A stretch of 64,000 nt of DNA, taken from positions 40,553,676 to 40,617,675 of the forward strand of contig CM049311.1 in assembly GCA_026874595.1 (NCBI GenBank). Reading direction: 5' to 3'. The first letter of the stretch is position 1. Every line of letters starts with the position of its first letter. A program made the position numbers and the translations under genes. This document shows, piece by piece, positions 35,181-47,301 of this stretch. The notes beneath the pieces are model-generated. The model was not told where the DNA came from. It did not search any database and saw nothing but the letters and a program-made list of their open reading frames with translations. Source of the stretch: Sipunculus nudus (taxonomy: Eukaryota > Annelida > Sipuncula > Golfingiida > Sipunculidae).

Positions 35181-35406
35181 ACACAGTTGAAATACCTGCA
35201 GCATCATTAACATTTTACCTGTTCTATGGAAAACAAATTCATTTCAAAATCTAATTTCTTGCAAGCTCAAGGTCATCCAGACCACAGTAGAGCAATGTAG
35301 TCAATTGTAATAGGTGGTTTCTATCAACTTAAAGTTTATCATAGATCTGTATCCAGTGCAAAAGAGAACATAGCCATATTCTAAATCTCTTAAAAAGCAA
35401 TGCAAC

Positions 35407-35498
35407 CTCATTTTCTAACTTCCTTCTCTTTTCTGCTTCTTCTTTTTCTCTTTCCTTCCTCTCTTTTTCTTCTTGCTCTGCTCGTATCCTAGCTTCTT
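35407..35498 (-). CDS. DNAI7: DNAI7 coding exon, charged coiled coil
   Basis: Minus-strand exon of 92 nt with a TTGTTATTGCAG acceptor (AG at 35500-35499). It enters in phase 1: G from the previous exon makes Glu. It leaves in phase 0. It encodes EEARIRAEQEEKERKEREKE and ends KRRKLENE. The family N-terminus has the same glutamate/arginine-rich helix at this point. The donor is GAG|GTTGCA, weak at positions +3 to +6. I accept it because phase and alignment length to the next exon are exact and the downstream reading (ALLFKRF...) does not resemble the family. Confidence 0.85.
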
Positions 35499-35544
35499 CT
35501 GCAATAACAATAACTGAGTGAAAATACATTGACAAAGTCAGAAT

Positions 35545-36265
35545 AAAGTGACCTATGGGTCATGATGCTCAGAAAATGTGTCAGATTTAAAATTGATCTG
35601 GGCAACTGTGTCTGTGACAGTTCTAAAGAAACTGAGCATGGTGATGAGGCTGTATATGTTGCTATGCTAGTTCTAAACAGTTGCTAAACTGTTCTTTTTA
35701 ACTAAATTTCTTTTGAACAGTTCTTTTATAGTATATAATCACACAAACATGACTTGTTGTACTTTCAAAGCACTTAAAACTGACTAAACCCATCATGAAT
35801 TAGTGGGAAATGTAGGTAGCATGATATCTTTTCTATGGTATACTTGACTGAGCCTGTCTATGTATACATACAACTCTTGGCAAGAATCCAAGGCCATGAT
35901 TAAAACTGCTGACAATGCAGTGAAAACCTATTTTCATACTTCCTAATATCTAAACCACTTGTGTTTTTGTTCATATTTAGCATACAATTAGGTCAATATT
36001 ATGTTATTTGTAAAAGTTTTCAAAATTTTTCAAAACAGCAAGAAATAAATTTTCTTGCTTAAAATGGTATCTGTTTGAGCTAGAGTCTTTTTTCAAGCAT
36101 ACAACTACATTCAATTTAGATTTATTTGAATACCAGAAATCAGATAAGATTTGTTTTAAATTATTAGCATTAATGTAATATCAGAAGCTAGAATTTTGCC
36201 CAACTTTGACCATGGCACATGTTTTCCTGTAAGCACAGTTGATTTTGTGTTTGATTTTCGATTAA
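35545..36265 (-). repeat. Partial reverse copy of the dispersed family
   Basis: Begins 'gtgacctatgggtcatgatgctcag', the same terminus as at 29885. It includes 'gcccaactttgaccatggcac' near 36195, the reverse complement of a motif in the 29885-32335 copy. It lies in the DNAI7 intron. Confidence 0.6.
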
Positions 36266-37169
36266 TGACTTGCTTCAATATAATGCATTGATTATTAGAT
36301 GCACTGCAACAGCCCTAATATATTATGCAATGATTAAAGTTTCTCAACTGTAATTTCCATTAGTGCATTTTCATTTTATTTTACTCCTTTTCGGTCTCTT
36401 GATAGCTCTCACCTAGGAACAGAAAAACAGCATACACGATGAAGTTGCACTGTTATTTAACAAAGAAAGTCATCACCTTATATCCCTCTTTAGATGTTAG
36501 CACAATAATGGATGAGAAGATTTAAAATAACTTGGTCTAAATAAATACTCAGGTATATAATAATCTTAATCTTATAACATCTTATGGAATGAACCCTTTT
36601 AGTAGATATATACATCTTTGACAGAATATTGTGACTGTATACAATAGTTATAGAATGGAGAATAAAACTGAAAGGCAATAATTGATAAGTGAACTAAATT
36701 GAAGACCCCTTAGCAATTTAGAGGCCCATAATATATTGTTTTACCCTCATCCTATGAACAGTGTGTTTACCTTTTTTTGAAAAGAGAATTTTTAGTAAAT
36801 TTTACTGTTCCTTTTATTTTTAGTTAATACAATTAAATGATAACCCCTTTGTACAAAACTTTTTTTGAAAAGTGAGCCAGGGAATAATCTAGTGATTTAG
36901 TGTTCAAAATTAATTTTCTGTCAAATTAAATTTAAACATTTCATGATTTAAAAAAACAAAATATTTATGTATGCATAATTTAACATGATATATGCCAAAC
37001 TAGAGATAAATCTTGATGCAATATATTATTCTGGATAAACTTATATTTTAAGATATTTATATTGCAAATTTATGAAATGTGTAGAATTTTTAAAAAATGA
37101 ATACGATTAAAATATTAGGATCTAATACAAACATCTGTTTGATCATTATAATGGCATTGGTGCACACAA

Positions 37170-37560
37170 CACAAAAATGATTGTAGGTGGCGCCACCTGT
37201 CTTGTATAAGACCATACTATCCGAGATGTATACATATGCCCAATTTCAAGCTGATATATCAAACCCCTCTTGAGACATAGGCAGGGTCATATGCAACGTG
37301 CAAAAATTATTCGAGGTGGCACTACCAGTCTTGTATACAACAAAACTATCCAATATGTATAAAAATGCACAATTTCAGGCTTATATATCAAATCCCTCTT
37401 GAGAAATAAGCAGGCACATACACTGTGCAAAAGTCATTGTAGGTGGTGACACCAGTCTTGTGATCAAGAAAGCCATCAAAGATGCAATGACAGATCAAAA
37501 TATCAGGCCAATACAACAAATTTCTCTTGAGTCAGGTGCACAGGGAGCAACAATTGCCCC
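37170..37560. repeat. Three diverged ~133-bp tandem units
   Basis: Repeated pattern 'attgtaggtggcgccacc...gtcttgtat...atatatcaaa.ccctcttgaga' at about 37178, 37298 and 37435. No coding signal. Confidence 0.75.
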
Positions 37561-37584
37561 GAGTGAACTGGAACCAATTGCTAG

Positions 37585-37835
37585 CTCCAGCTACTGCACT
37601 GAGTGAACTCTTGATCTGCACTTGGCTGCACTGAGTGAACTTTTGACCTGTACCTGGGTGCACAATGAGTGAATTCTTGACCTGTTGCAAGGATCTGACA
37701 CAGCTGGCAGTCTGTCAAAGCTATAAATAGATCAAGACTGACCTTTGGCTTGTTTCCAAACCTGAAAAAAGTGGCAGTCTGCCAAGCTATATATAGATAG
37801 AGACACAATCTTGGCCTGTAGGTAAATCTGTTTAC
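37585..37835. repeat. Short tandem repeats, ~43-bp and ~110-bp units
   Basis: Three copies of 'tgcactgagtgaactcttga' (about 37594, 37630, 37660). Two copies of a 'ggcagtctg.caaagctata.atagat' block follow (about 37704 and 37782). Confidence 0.7.
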
Positions 37836-38640
37836 ACATACTGAAAGACTCTGGCTACAATGCTTTTTTTTTTCGAAGTGACATATCCATAAGATTTTTT
37901 TTATCCAAATGTTTAGTATAATGAAAGATGTAGTCCTTTCATTGTTAAAGATCAAATAATTCTGCCAATAATCAACTAAGTAAACTAAAAAAAAAGCCTC
38001 CTAAGAATCCTTTTTATGCTATGTTACAGAGGTTGAAACAACAGTTTTGCAGAGTGAGACTATTGCAGTCCTCAGTTTGAAATAGGTTACTAATGGCCGC
38101 AAGACCAACTTCAGCTTTCTATGGCTCTACCAAAAATCAACAAACCCAATCCATTCTTATACAATTAAAAGAACCCTACCCTAGGATAATACATGTGAAA
38201 AATTAAATGATTCAGCTTGAGAGTTTCATCATAAAACATTTTTAAACTGAAAGGGGCTAAAATTATGAGGTATTTTTCTGTAAAAAAACCCAGGTTGATG
38301 TAGAAGAACCACAAAAATTGCAATTTCAAATATGAATCATGTGACCAACATTTGCACAAAATTTATTGATATTAGCTCCTGTCATTTCTGAGTTTGTTAT
38401 GTCAATGTGCTCACTTGGCCAAATAACTAAGTTCAAATTCCTATAAATCAGTAAAAAATTCATCAAACCCCAACTATTTTATCAAAAATCTTGAGAGATC
38501 TTATCTGTGAAATATTCAATGTGAACAATTTGGTTGAATGATTTCAGAGTAGAAGATTTTTAGAATTTCATAAGCATAAGCTAACAGGTTCACTAGAAAA
38601 GAAGGTGGCTTTAAATAAGATATTTCAAATGACCCTTTAC

Positions 38641-38731
38641 CTTCTTCTCTGGCCTTCCTTTCTGCCTCTTCTTTCTTCAGTTTGTCCTTCTCTGCCTTGG
38701 AGAGTTTCTTCTTTCCTTTAGGGGACCCAGG
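38641..38731 (-). CDS. DNAI7: DNAI7 coding exon, N-terminal basic region (first visible)
   Basis: Minus-strand exon of 91 nt with a CTCTTAACAG acceptor (AG at 38733-38732) and a GAAGAAG|GTAAAG donor. It enters in phase 0 and leaves in phase 1. It encodes PGSPKGKKKLSKAEKDKLKK and then EEAERKAREE. This matches the family N-terminus, where a lysine run followed by 'SKAE...KL.KEEEER' starts the protein. No in-frame ATG exists in the exon or before its acceptor, so the start codon must be in an exon further upstream (higher coordinates). Only a handful of residues should be missing. Confidence 0.92.
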
Positions 38732-38844
38732 CTGTTAAGAGGATGAGAAAATATGATCCAAGGGTCATCACACTCAGCTGATAGTTTTTGCAATCATTCA
38801 CAATGATTATTCACATATTTCATGAACTTGTTTGCCATTTTTTG

Positions 38845-41085
38845 GGGGTCAGCTGACTGTTAACCATCTGAGCTATTGTGATTTGTCCATCACCAATCCT
38901 GCTGTTGACAGACCACAAATTGGTACTGTTAGACCCAGAATTATTTAACTATACATCCCGGGAGGTCCTAGACAAATCCCCTTTGAAATAAAATATTAGG
39001 TCATGGTTACCTATATACTCTGAGAGCTATTGGCCAAAAACATGATTTTGAGCATAAATTGTATCCAATAATTAGGCCTAGAATCTTCTAGCACATAATC
39101 CAGGGAGGTTCTGGGCAAATTTCCCAGGAAACCTGAACCAAGTTCTTGCTGACCTATATTTTGCGAGCTACAGGCAAAAAACAGGAATATGAGCACCTAG
39201 ACATTCAGACTGTGCACAATTTAAATTGTATCCATTAGGCCTAGAATCTTCTAACATTATATCCAGAGAGGTCTTAGGGAAATTTCCATGGAATCATGAA
39301 ATAAATTGCTGTGATCCATATTCTGTGAGGTATAGGAAAGAATATGATTTGAGCATCCTGAATGTCAGATGGGCACAAATTGTATCAGTTATAAGGCCTA
39401 GAATGACCTTCTGACATAACATCTTAGGAGGTCCTGTGCAAATCTCCTCAGAAACATAAAATAAGATCATGGTGACCTATATTCTGTGAGCTACTGGCCA
39501 ATAGCATGATTTTGAGCAGTCAGACAGGGCACAAATTGTCCCCAATAGCCTTAGAATCTTCTAACATAAAATTCAGGGAGTTCCTTGGTGAATCTAATTG
39601 GAAATATGAAATTATATTCTGCAAAGCTACTGGCAAAAAAATGGAGCACAAACTGTATCCATAAGGCTTGCATAATATTCAGGGAGGTCCTGAAGAAATT
39701 TCCATGGAAACATAAAATTAGGTTACTGTTACCTAGATATTATGTGAGCTATAGAAAAAAAGAGAACTGCAAACGTGCATAATACACCAGTTGTGACCTG
39801 GTGACCTCTGACCTCATTAAATAAGTGTGATTTTTTTTAGAAGGTAATTCAGGTGAGACACTCTACTGGTATATGTATAATGAGTTTCATGAAAATCCAT
39901 AGGAGTTTTAATTGCTAAGTCACCAAGGTGCCTCAAAAGTGCAGTGACCTCTGACCTCATTAAATAGGCATGGATTTTGCTGGAAATTGAGCTTAGGTGA
40001 AACATTTTATTGATTAACATTTAATCTGATGAGTTTAACCAAATCCTTCATATGGTTCATAAGTTATAACAGGTACACCACAAAGTAGCCTAGTGACCCA
40101 TTACCCTATTAATTATATGTGGATGTTGCCCATAACCAAAACCAGGGGAGCTACTAGTAATCTGTTGGTTAGTAGTTACAGTGAGTTTCGTGAAAATTCA
40201 TCAAAGCCCTGGTAAGTTATCATAGCAACACTAAAAGTTAACTGATAGAGGGGCAGATGGATGGACAGCGCATATACCATGATACTCCTGTCATATGATG
40301 GGAGTTTTAAAACATTATTTTAGCCCTTGTGAAAGTCAGATAGGCAAAAATCATAAGGGTTGGACCTAAAACCTTCTAACATAAAATTCAAGGAGGTCCT
40401 GGGCAAATCTTCAACACCTGTGATTAGGCAATGAAGCCTATATTATTCTTTGAGCTATAAGCAGAAAACCTAATACTGAAAACCCAAGAAGCCAGAGCCT
40501 AAATCTTAAATGATAGATCTAGAAACTTCTTACTTAATATAAATTGATTTCACTGTAATATCTCAATGGACATCTAAAATTAGGTCTGACACTGTGACCT
40601 ATGGTCTGCAAGATATGTAAAAGAACATGATTTGAGCACCCTATAAGTCAGATTTACACAATTTGTTACAGCTGGACCTAGAAACTCCAAATTTGATTAA
40701 GATCCAGGGATATCCCAGTACAAATTCCTTGGAAACATTAAATAAGGTCATTGTGACCTATATTCTGCAAGCTGTGTAAAAGAAAAGGATTTTAGCACCT
40801 TATTAGTCAGATGGGTTTGAATCATAGCAGATGGACATAGAAACTTCTGACTTAGCATCATGGGAGGTCCTGGTAAAATCTTCTTGGAAACCCTAAATTA
40901 GGTCACTGTTGCAAATTGTCTAAGGACTATGGACAAAAAGCATGATTTAGAGCACTCTGGAAGTCATTCTGTCCATTGTTTAGGGTTCCTTAACAAATAT
41001 CTTTCACCAGATCATAAATTCAATAATTAATACATGTATCACCTGTATGTCAAATTCAGCTGTTCTTCATGGCCCATGGGCCACT
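38845..41085 (+). repeat. Full-length copy of the dispersed family, with ~160-bp internal repeats
   Basis: Starts 'gtcagctgactgttaaccatctgagctattg' and ends 'ttcagctgttcttcatggcccatgggccactt'. The interior has about ten diverged units of ~150-170 bp built on 'ttctaacataaaattcaggga', 'ggtcctgggcaaat', 'ggtcactgtgacctat' and 'gagctactggcc' (near 38950, 39090, 39250, 39420, 39560, 39680, 40380, 40540, 40700 and 40860). No protein is encoded. The small open frames are repeat translations. A reverse end-fragment (gggtcatcacactcagctg) sits just before it at 38763. Confidence 0.7.
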
Positions 41086-41990
41086 TGTTTTTAATTTGTA
41101 GGATGACAGAGATAATACGAACTTCTGGCTGAATTACTTTTATCTGATGGTGAAAGGCAATATTTATATTGATTGTTCAGATATTAAGAGTTAATACAGT
41201 GACATATGACTTGCACCTGTGAGTCCTAAATTTGAAAAAAAAAAACACAAACATGCCAAAAATAAATAAAAAGAGTCCCAAGGTTTATTGTTCACTCTGT
41301 GTAATACAGTGCATGATAATAGGTAATCAAGAAATAGAACAGTAAAGGTGAAAATACTATTCTAGCAGTAGTCCAACATGGATAGCACCATCTATAGCTT
41401 ACATCTGCTTACTGGTCACATAATAAACTACTACTACTGCTACTACATCATATTTGCAGCTTTTCCAGAGATATATGTTGACAGTCATTACATTATATGC
41501 AATCAAATGAAGCAATAAAATTAAAATAAAAAAAAAGAGAAAATTTTGTAAATAAAACACCTTAATTCTAACTCTCTGCATCTAATCTTACTTGCTCAGA
41601 GAAATGCTAATCATGATATGAAAACAGGAGTATTATTCTTCTCTGAAATTTCCATGAAAAAATAGAAAAGATCACTTTAAAGAAAATAGTTCAACACAAT
41701 TAGTGCTAGCAGTTACATTATCAATATTCCTGTGAAACATAATGCTGAGGATCCCTGTGGTACTCCTGATGTGACATACATTGAGTTGAAGCCTTTTCCA
41801 TCAACTACTACTGACTGGGTGCAGTCACTGAGAAAATTTGCAAATCAGTCATCTTGCCAGTGACACTGTAACAATTTCAAAGATCAAAGATTAAAAAATT
41901 ACTGATACATCTGTCTGTTTATTTTGATTTAGTTTGTTTGCAATGTCACAGAATATAAGTTTAATTAATTAGGTTAATGCTTCCAGTGGC
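41086..41990. other. DNAI7 5' intron region, no feature seen
   Basis: AT-rich sequence. A minus-strand ATG at 41581 followed by six codons and an AAG|GTGTTT donor-like site (MQRVRIK) could in principle be the missing DNAI7 start exon, in the right phase. Its acceptor side is poor and the residues do not look like the family. I do not call it. Confidence 0.3.
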
Positions 41991-42003
41991 CTGATTACAC
42001 TGG

Positions 42004-42683
42004 TTCTGGTAAAGGGCCAAGAACAGACCAATGAAAGCGGGTGTCTTAGTGTAATCAGACCAATGAGAGCGGGTGTCTTAGTGTAATCAGACCACTGAGA
42101 GCGGGTGTCTTAGTGTAATCAGGCCACTGAGAGCCCGTGTCTTAGTGTAATCAGGCCACTGAGAGCACGTGTCTTAGTGTAATCAGGCCACTGAGAGCAC
42201 GTGTCTTAGTGTAATCAGGCCACTGAGAGCATGTGTCTTAGTGTAATCAGGCCACTGAGAGCCCATGTCTTAGTGTAATCAGGCCACTGAGAGCACGTGT
42301 CTTAGTGTAATCAGGCCACTGAGAGCAGGTGTCTTAGTGTAATCAGGCCACTGAGAGAGGGTGTCTTAGTGTAATCAGACCAATGAGAGTGGGTGTCTTA
42401 GTGTAATCAGGCCACTGAGAGCCTGTGTCTTAGTGTAATCAGGCCACTGAGAGCAGGTGTCTTAGTGTAATCAGGCCACTGAGAGCAGGTGTCTTAGTGT
42501 TATCAGGCCACTGAGAGAGGGTGTCTTAGTGTAATCAGACCTATGAGAGTGGGTGTCTTAGTGTAATCAGACCAATGAGAGCGGGCGTCTTAGTGTAATC
42601 AGACCAATGAGAGTGGGTGACTTAGTGTAATCAGCCCACTGAGAGTTGGTGTCTTAGTGTTATCAGACCAATGACAGCGGGTG
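42004..42683. repeat. 32-bp minisatellite, about 21 units
   Basis: Perfect 32-bp periodicity ('ggccactgagagcacgtgtc' plus 'ttagtgtaatca'; starts 42121, 42153 and so on). Edge units read 'gaccaatgagagcgggtg'. It does not touch an exon that I can identify. Confidence 0.95.
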
Positions 42684-43189
42684 CAAAAATAATAAAACAC
42701 AAAATGATTATGGCATATAAAGCGTTTTTATATCCTAATGGTAGCCTTTCAATGGGCGTTTTGTTGCCTCAGATGGAATTCTGGGAGGCTCCGACAGCCC
42801 TGACAGAAAATACTCAAATAGTCACACTGTGCAGCTCGGTCTCTAGTTCTTATAAGCTTTCGGAGCAATTATAGAATCCTTCCTACAGGCAGGGGAGTGA
42901 TGGAAATTCATACCAAAAAACTGTCCTAATCTAGCTCTCTATTTCATTTCATTGTATTGTATCTTATGCATTTCTTTGTCCTGTCACTGAACACCATTGA
43001 ATTATCTAAAGAAGACTTAGTACAGCACCACCTGGATTTGAACCTACCACCTCTTGCTTACTAGTGCTACACCCTAACTCACTGAGTGAACTTGCTGAGA
43101 TACTGAATTGAGGTGTGCTGATTAATTTGAACCTGAGTTATTGAAGTGCCACCTGAAGGTCAATTGCTAAACTAATGATGTAGTAAATG

Positions 43190-43330
43190 AATATGTATTT
43201 ATTTTATATTGGGGGTTGCACCCCAAACCCCCCCTTAGGTTAGGAACCCAGGTGTAATTGGAAAACATATATATTTCATTTAAATTGGGGGTTGCACCCA
43301 TAAACCCCCACTTAGTCTGGGAACCACAGA
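43190..43330 (+). repeat. Two ~100-bp direct repeats
   Basis: The phrases 'atattgggggttgcacccca' near 43206 and 'aaattgggggttgcacccat' near 43281 start two related segments, each followed by 'aacccccccttag...ggaaccca'. Family unknown. Confidence 0.5.
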
Positions 43331-43780
43331 TAATATCTGAAGAGAGGGAGGAAAAAGCTGTTTAAAAAGAATTATGCAACACCTCAACATGTAAATAAGT
43401 ATCATGGTGGTCATGGATATACCAGGAAAGTAAGACCAATTTTAAAGAGATACTAAGCATTTACAGGAGTGAAACATGCTTGTCAAGGCACAATTGAGAT
43501 TTGTTATTGTCCAGTTGGGCCCTGAGGTAGAGGTACTGGTGTAGGAAGGATTCTAACTGCATTAAATGAGGCGATATCCAGGATCCTGGATACCGCGGCA
43601 TAAAAAAGCTCAGAGTAAACTGGAGAACTTAAAACCTTTGTTGGTAAAAAATAATTATAAAATCAAATATTGCATTTATGACAAGGAAACTGTAAGTAAT
43701 CTAAGGCAGATATAGTACTTTATTCGAATGACCAAGAAATTCAGCTAAATATTATGTTTTTGTATATAAACAAGACTCAC

Positions 43781-43930
43781 TTTTAAAACTTTGTAACCCT
43801 GGTGCTTGAAACTGTCTCAGAATCTGAAACAATGCTCGCAGAGCCAACACGGCCCATTACCACTGGTTACACAGGCGGCTGCCGGCCAGCCGTGGCTCGG
43901 GGAAAACCCAGAGCAAACATTGTTCCCCGC
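43781..43930 (-). promoter_or_regulatory. Candidate DNAI7 promoter and non-coding first exon
   Basis: A GC-richer island on an AT-rich background. On the minus strand it ends with a strong donor, TTTTAAAA|GTGAGT (GT at 43780-43779). No frame reaches the donor open in phase 0 from an ATG, so if it is an exon it is 5' UTR. At 43856-43870 the minus strand reads GTAACCAGTGGTAAT. This is one base from the RFX X-box half-site pair (GTNRCC, 0-3 N, RGYAAC), which drives ciliary genes and would suit DNAI7. The assignment is inference. Confidence 0.4.
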
Positions 43931-44297
43931 GTATCACCGTTTATCAGGACAATGTATATTCTTCTAATCAACATTTAACGTGGATGAACACTGTCTAAGT
44001 GGTATGTTATATGCGCATTTAATAAGAATATCTTTATTTTATAACGCATAACACATTTTTAGACGAAATATAAGAATTTAATTGTCATGTTGAATGTCTC
44101 CAGTTTCCTCAAATCATGTTCTAGGGCTCTCGCACAGCGTAGCGTAGTAAGAGCTAGAAGCTAGGACTAGAGGGATTCTATAATTCTGCAAAGCTTTCTT
44201 ATGGAAGGGAAAGGTCTGCAGGGAAAACTCCTACCCCCATACTATGTACCACTAGATCATGGTATATATATGGTGTAAGGTACAGACCGTAGCTCTA

Positions 44298-45855
44298 CCA
44301 TGGCGGATCCAAGGGGGGGCACAGGGGGTGATCGCCCCCCCTAGAACTTTTTTCGGGCTCATGAAAATTGCAAATTGTATCAATGTTTTCTGGGATAAGG
44401 TACTTTTTTACCTTGTCTTTGTTAACTTCTTGACAGTGAAACATAACATCAAGAATTCAAGATAATCAGCACTGCATTTAACACACAAGGTACAAAGTAC
44501 CAGGAATATTAACTTGTCACATGAGTAAATGCTATATGCTAATGCTAAAGTCATATCTCCGCTACTGTGTCAACTTGAAGCTAGTCCTTGTACTGGCATC
44601 ACTGGAAGATAAAATCCAGTCGGCCTACACCAGTGTTAGGACCATTCAAATACCAGCAAGTCTCTAGGTATTACACGGTGACAAACAGTTAATATTTAGA
44701 ACCTTTCAGATATACAGAAGTGATTTATGCCAATATTCTAAAACTTCTGCTTTGTATCAAATTTATCAGAAACACAAATGTCTGGTTAAAGTGCCCGAAA
44801 ATGCTCAAATTTGATTTCTTAATCATCATATCTTTAAAAAATTTTCTGACCATGTCTCAATAAGACTAACAGAAGTGATTTAGTCCTATATTCTAAAACT
44901 TCTGCTTTGTATCCAATTTATTAGAAAGAAAAATGTCTGGTTAAAGTGCCTGAAAATGCTCAAATTTGATTTCCTAATCATCATATCTTCAAAAAATTTC
45001 CTCACCATGCTTGTGAGGGGGGCACCTCCTCCCACACCCTCAATATGAAATGCAGAAGTGATTTAGTCCTATATTCCAAACATTTGCTTTGTATCAAGTT
45101 TATCAGTAACAAAAATGTCTGGTTTAAGTGTGCGAAAATGCTCAAATTTGATTTCTTAATCATCATATCTTCAAAAAATTTCCTCATCGTGCATGTGAGG
45201 GGAACACACGCTCCCACACCCTCAATATGAAATGCAGAAGTGATTTAGTCCTATATTCCAAACATTTGCTTTGATTCAAGTTTATCAGAAACAAAAATGT
45301 CCTGTTTAAGTGCACGAAAATGCTCAAATTTGATTTCTCAATCATCATATCTTCAAAAAATTTCCTCACCGTGCATGCGAGGGGAACACCCCCTCCCACA
45401 CCCTCAACAAGACATACAGAAGTGATTTAGTCCTATATTCTAAAACTTTTGCATTGTATCCAATTTATCAGAAACAAAAATATGTCTGGTTTATGTGCCC
45501 AAAAATGCTCAAATTTGATTTCTTAATCATTGTATCTTCAAAAAATTTCCTCACCATGCATGTGAGGGGGACAATCCTCCCACACCCTCAATAGAACAAC
45601 CAGAAGTGATTTAGTCCTATATTCTATAACTTTTGCGTTGTATCCAATTTATCAGAAAGAAAAATGTCTGGTTAAAATGCTCAAATTTGATGTCTTAATC
45701 ATCATATCTTCAAAAAATTTCCTCACCGTGTGAGTGGGAAACCCCCTCCCACACCCTCCCCCCTCGGGCGCTACGCGCCCTCGACCAAAATGCAATCTAG
45801 AATCTGAGCCGTCGCCCCCCCCCCCCCCAACAGTTTCTTCTAGATCCGCCACTGG
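44298..45855. mobile_element. TIR element carrying six ~181-bp internal tandem repeats
   Basis: Left end CCATGGCGGATCCAAGGGGG and right end '...ttctagatccgccactgg' are imperfect inverted repeats (shared TGGCGGATC; both followed by G/C homopolymers). Inside, 'cagaagtgatttagtcctat' starts units near 44720, 44871, 45054, 45236, 45417 and 45600. Each carries 'gctcaaatttgatttcttaat', 'cttcaaaaaatttcctcacc' and 'ctcccacaccctcaa'. No transposase. I cannot name the superfamily. The organisation resembles bivalve elements with central tandem repeats. Runs of 8-14 C/G near both ends may be mis-sized. Confidence 0.75.
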
Positions 45856-46994
45856 CTGAGGCCAGATAGAGTGTCAGCGGTAATATACTATAGTCCGTTT
45901 CATCCCCTCATGTCCACCTGATTTTTGCTATGAAAATTTTTATTAGGTACATTTCAAGGGAAACAACTATAGTGTAGAGGAGAGGATTACAGAACCTAAT
46001 TTTCAACTAGGTAACTAAATTCCTACCTTATGCCATATTTGAGTAACAGAATTTTCTGAAAATATGAGAAATCAGTCTACATTTTACAACATATCAGACC
46101 CACTTATGGCGGTCAAGGTCATTGGTCACATGCAAAAACAGCCTCAACTGACAGCTGCTGATTGGATGATCTCATGTAAACATTCTAAAAAATATAACAA
46201 GCTAAAACAAAGATGGCTACTTTTGGAGGGACACACCATATCTGCCAGATCATGATAAAGAGACTAAAATGTTGTGAAACATAAACGGGGGATTTATTGT
46301 AAAATTCTTAACTGCCATATTAGGTTGTCCATTCCATATGTTGTTTACTTGGAAAATATTGAAAAATATAAACTTTTAAGTAAATCATCTACAAAAAACA
46401 GGTGGACAGCAGGTGGTGAAATGGATTATATAATATGGTATATGAAAAGGACACCTGTTAAGTGTTAAATGAGGCCTGGTTAAACTGAGGCAAATCCGAA
46501 ATGTGTATCGTTAGAATGCTTTATTACTAAGCAAAATAAATAAATATTTCAGTAATTCATGAGTGCTATCAAATCAATATTTTTCTCGCTTCGAGGAGGC
46601 AGTCAGATTCATTCCGTTAAATAGCTATATACATACCATGACGATCAGCTAGTTTTCGGCAATTCAGCTTGGTGGTATCCAATGCCGAAAAGAGGTCGTG
46701 TGGACGATGTCGTAATCTTAGAAATGGGGAATCGTGTCTGCAGTATTTAGATATTTTTATTGAGGAACTTTAAATGTTAAAAAGCAGGCGGAATTCTTTA
46801 ACTGATTTACTCAATATGGCCAATCATAGAGTTTTCTTTTTCTTTCTCTATTGCGACTTTGCAAGGAAATGGATAGCCTGGTAACCACACACGAAAAGCA
46901 GGGACCAAACCGGGACCAAGTCGTGACCAAACATATGTGTCTTTCAAAGGCGTTCTGGTTCCTTTATAAGCAGAACTCTTGGCGTTTTATTTAA

Positions 46995-47242
46995 GGCAGG
47001 CCTTATTTCCACTCCTCCTATTTCCACTCCCCCTGGGGGAGTGGAATGAAGGGATGTTTATTTCCACTCCCCCTCATGGTAAAGGCTGGTGAAGTGTATA
47101 AGTATTCTGGGAAAAAAGTCACAAAAATATGTTTCAGTCTTTTTCAGTTATAAATAAGCAAGTCTATATATTACCAGTAATTATTGTTCAAAGATTTTCA
47201 GCGAGTGTGCATTATAATCTATAATATTGAGACATTTTGGGC

Positions 47243-47301
<59 letters not shown>

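Noticed and set aside
41555-41581. MQRVRIK as the missing DNAI7 start exon
   Set aside because: The phase fits, but the acceptor side is poor, the donor is modest and the residues do not match the family N-terminus.
43781-43868. ATG in the putative first exon as the DNAI7 start
   Set aside because: The frame from this ATG hits TAA just before the donor, so it would at most be an upstream open frame.
46677-46752. Short plus-strand frame starting MPKRGRVDDVV
   Set aside because: Only about 23 codons, with no splice context or homology that I can recognise.
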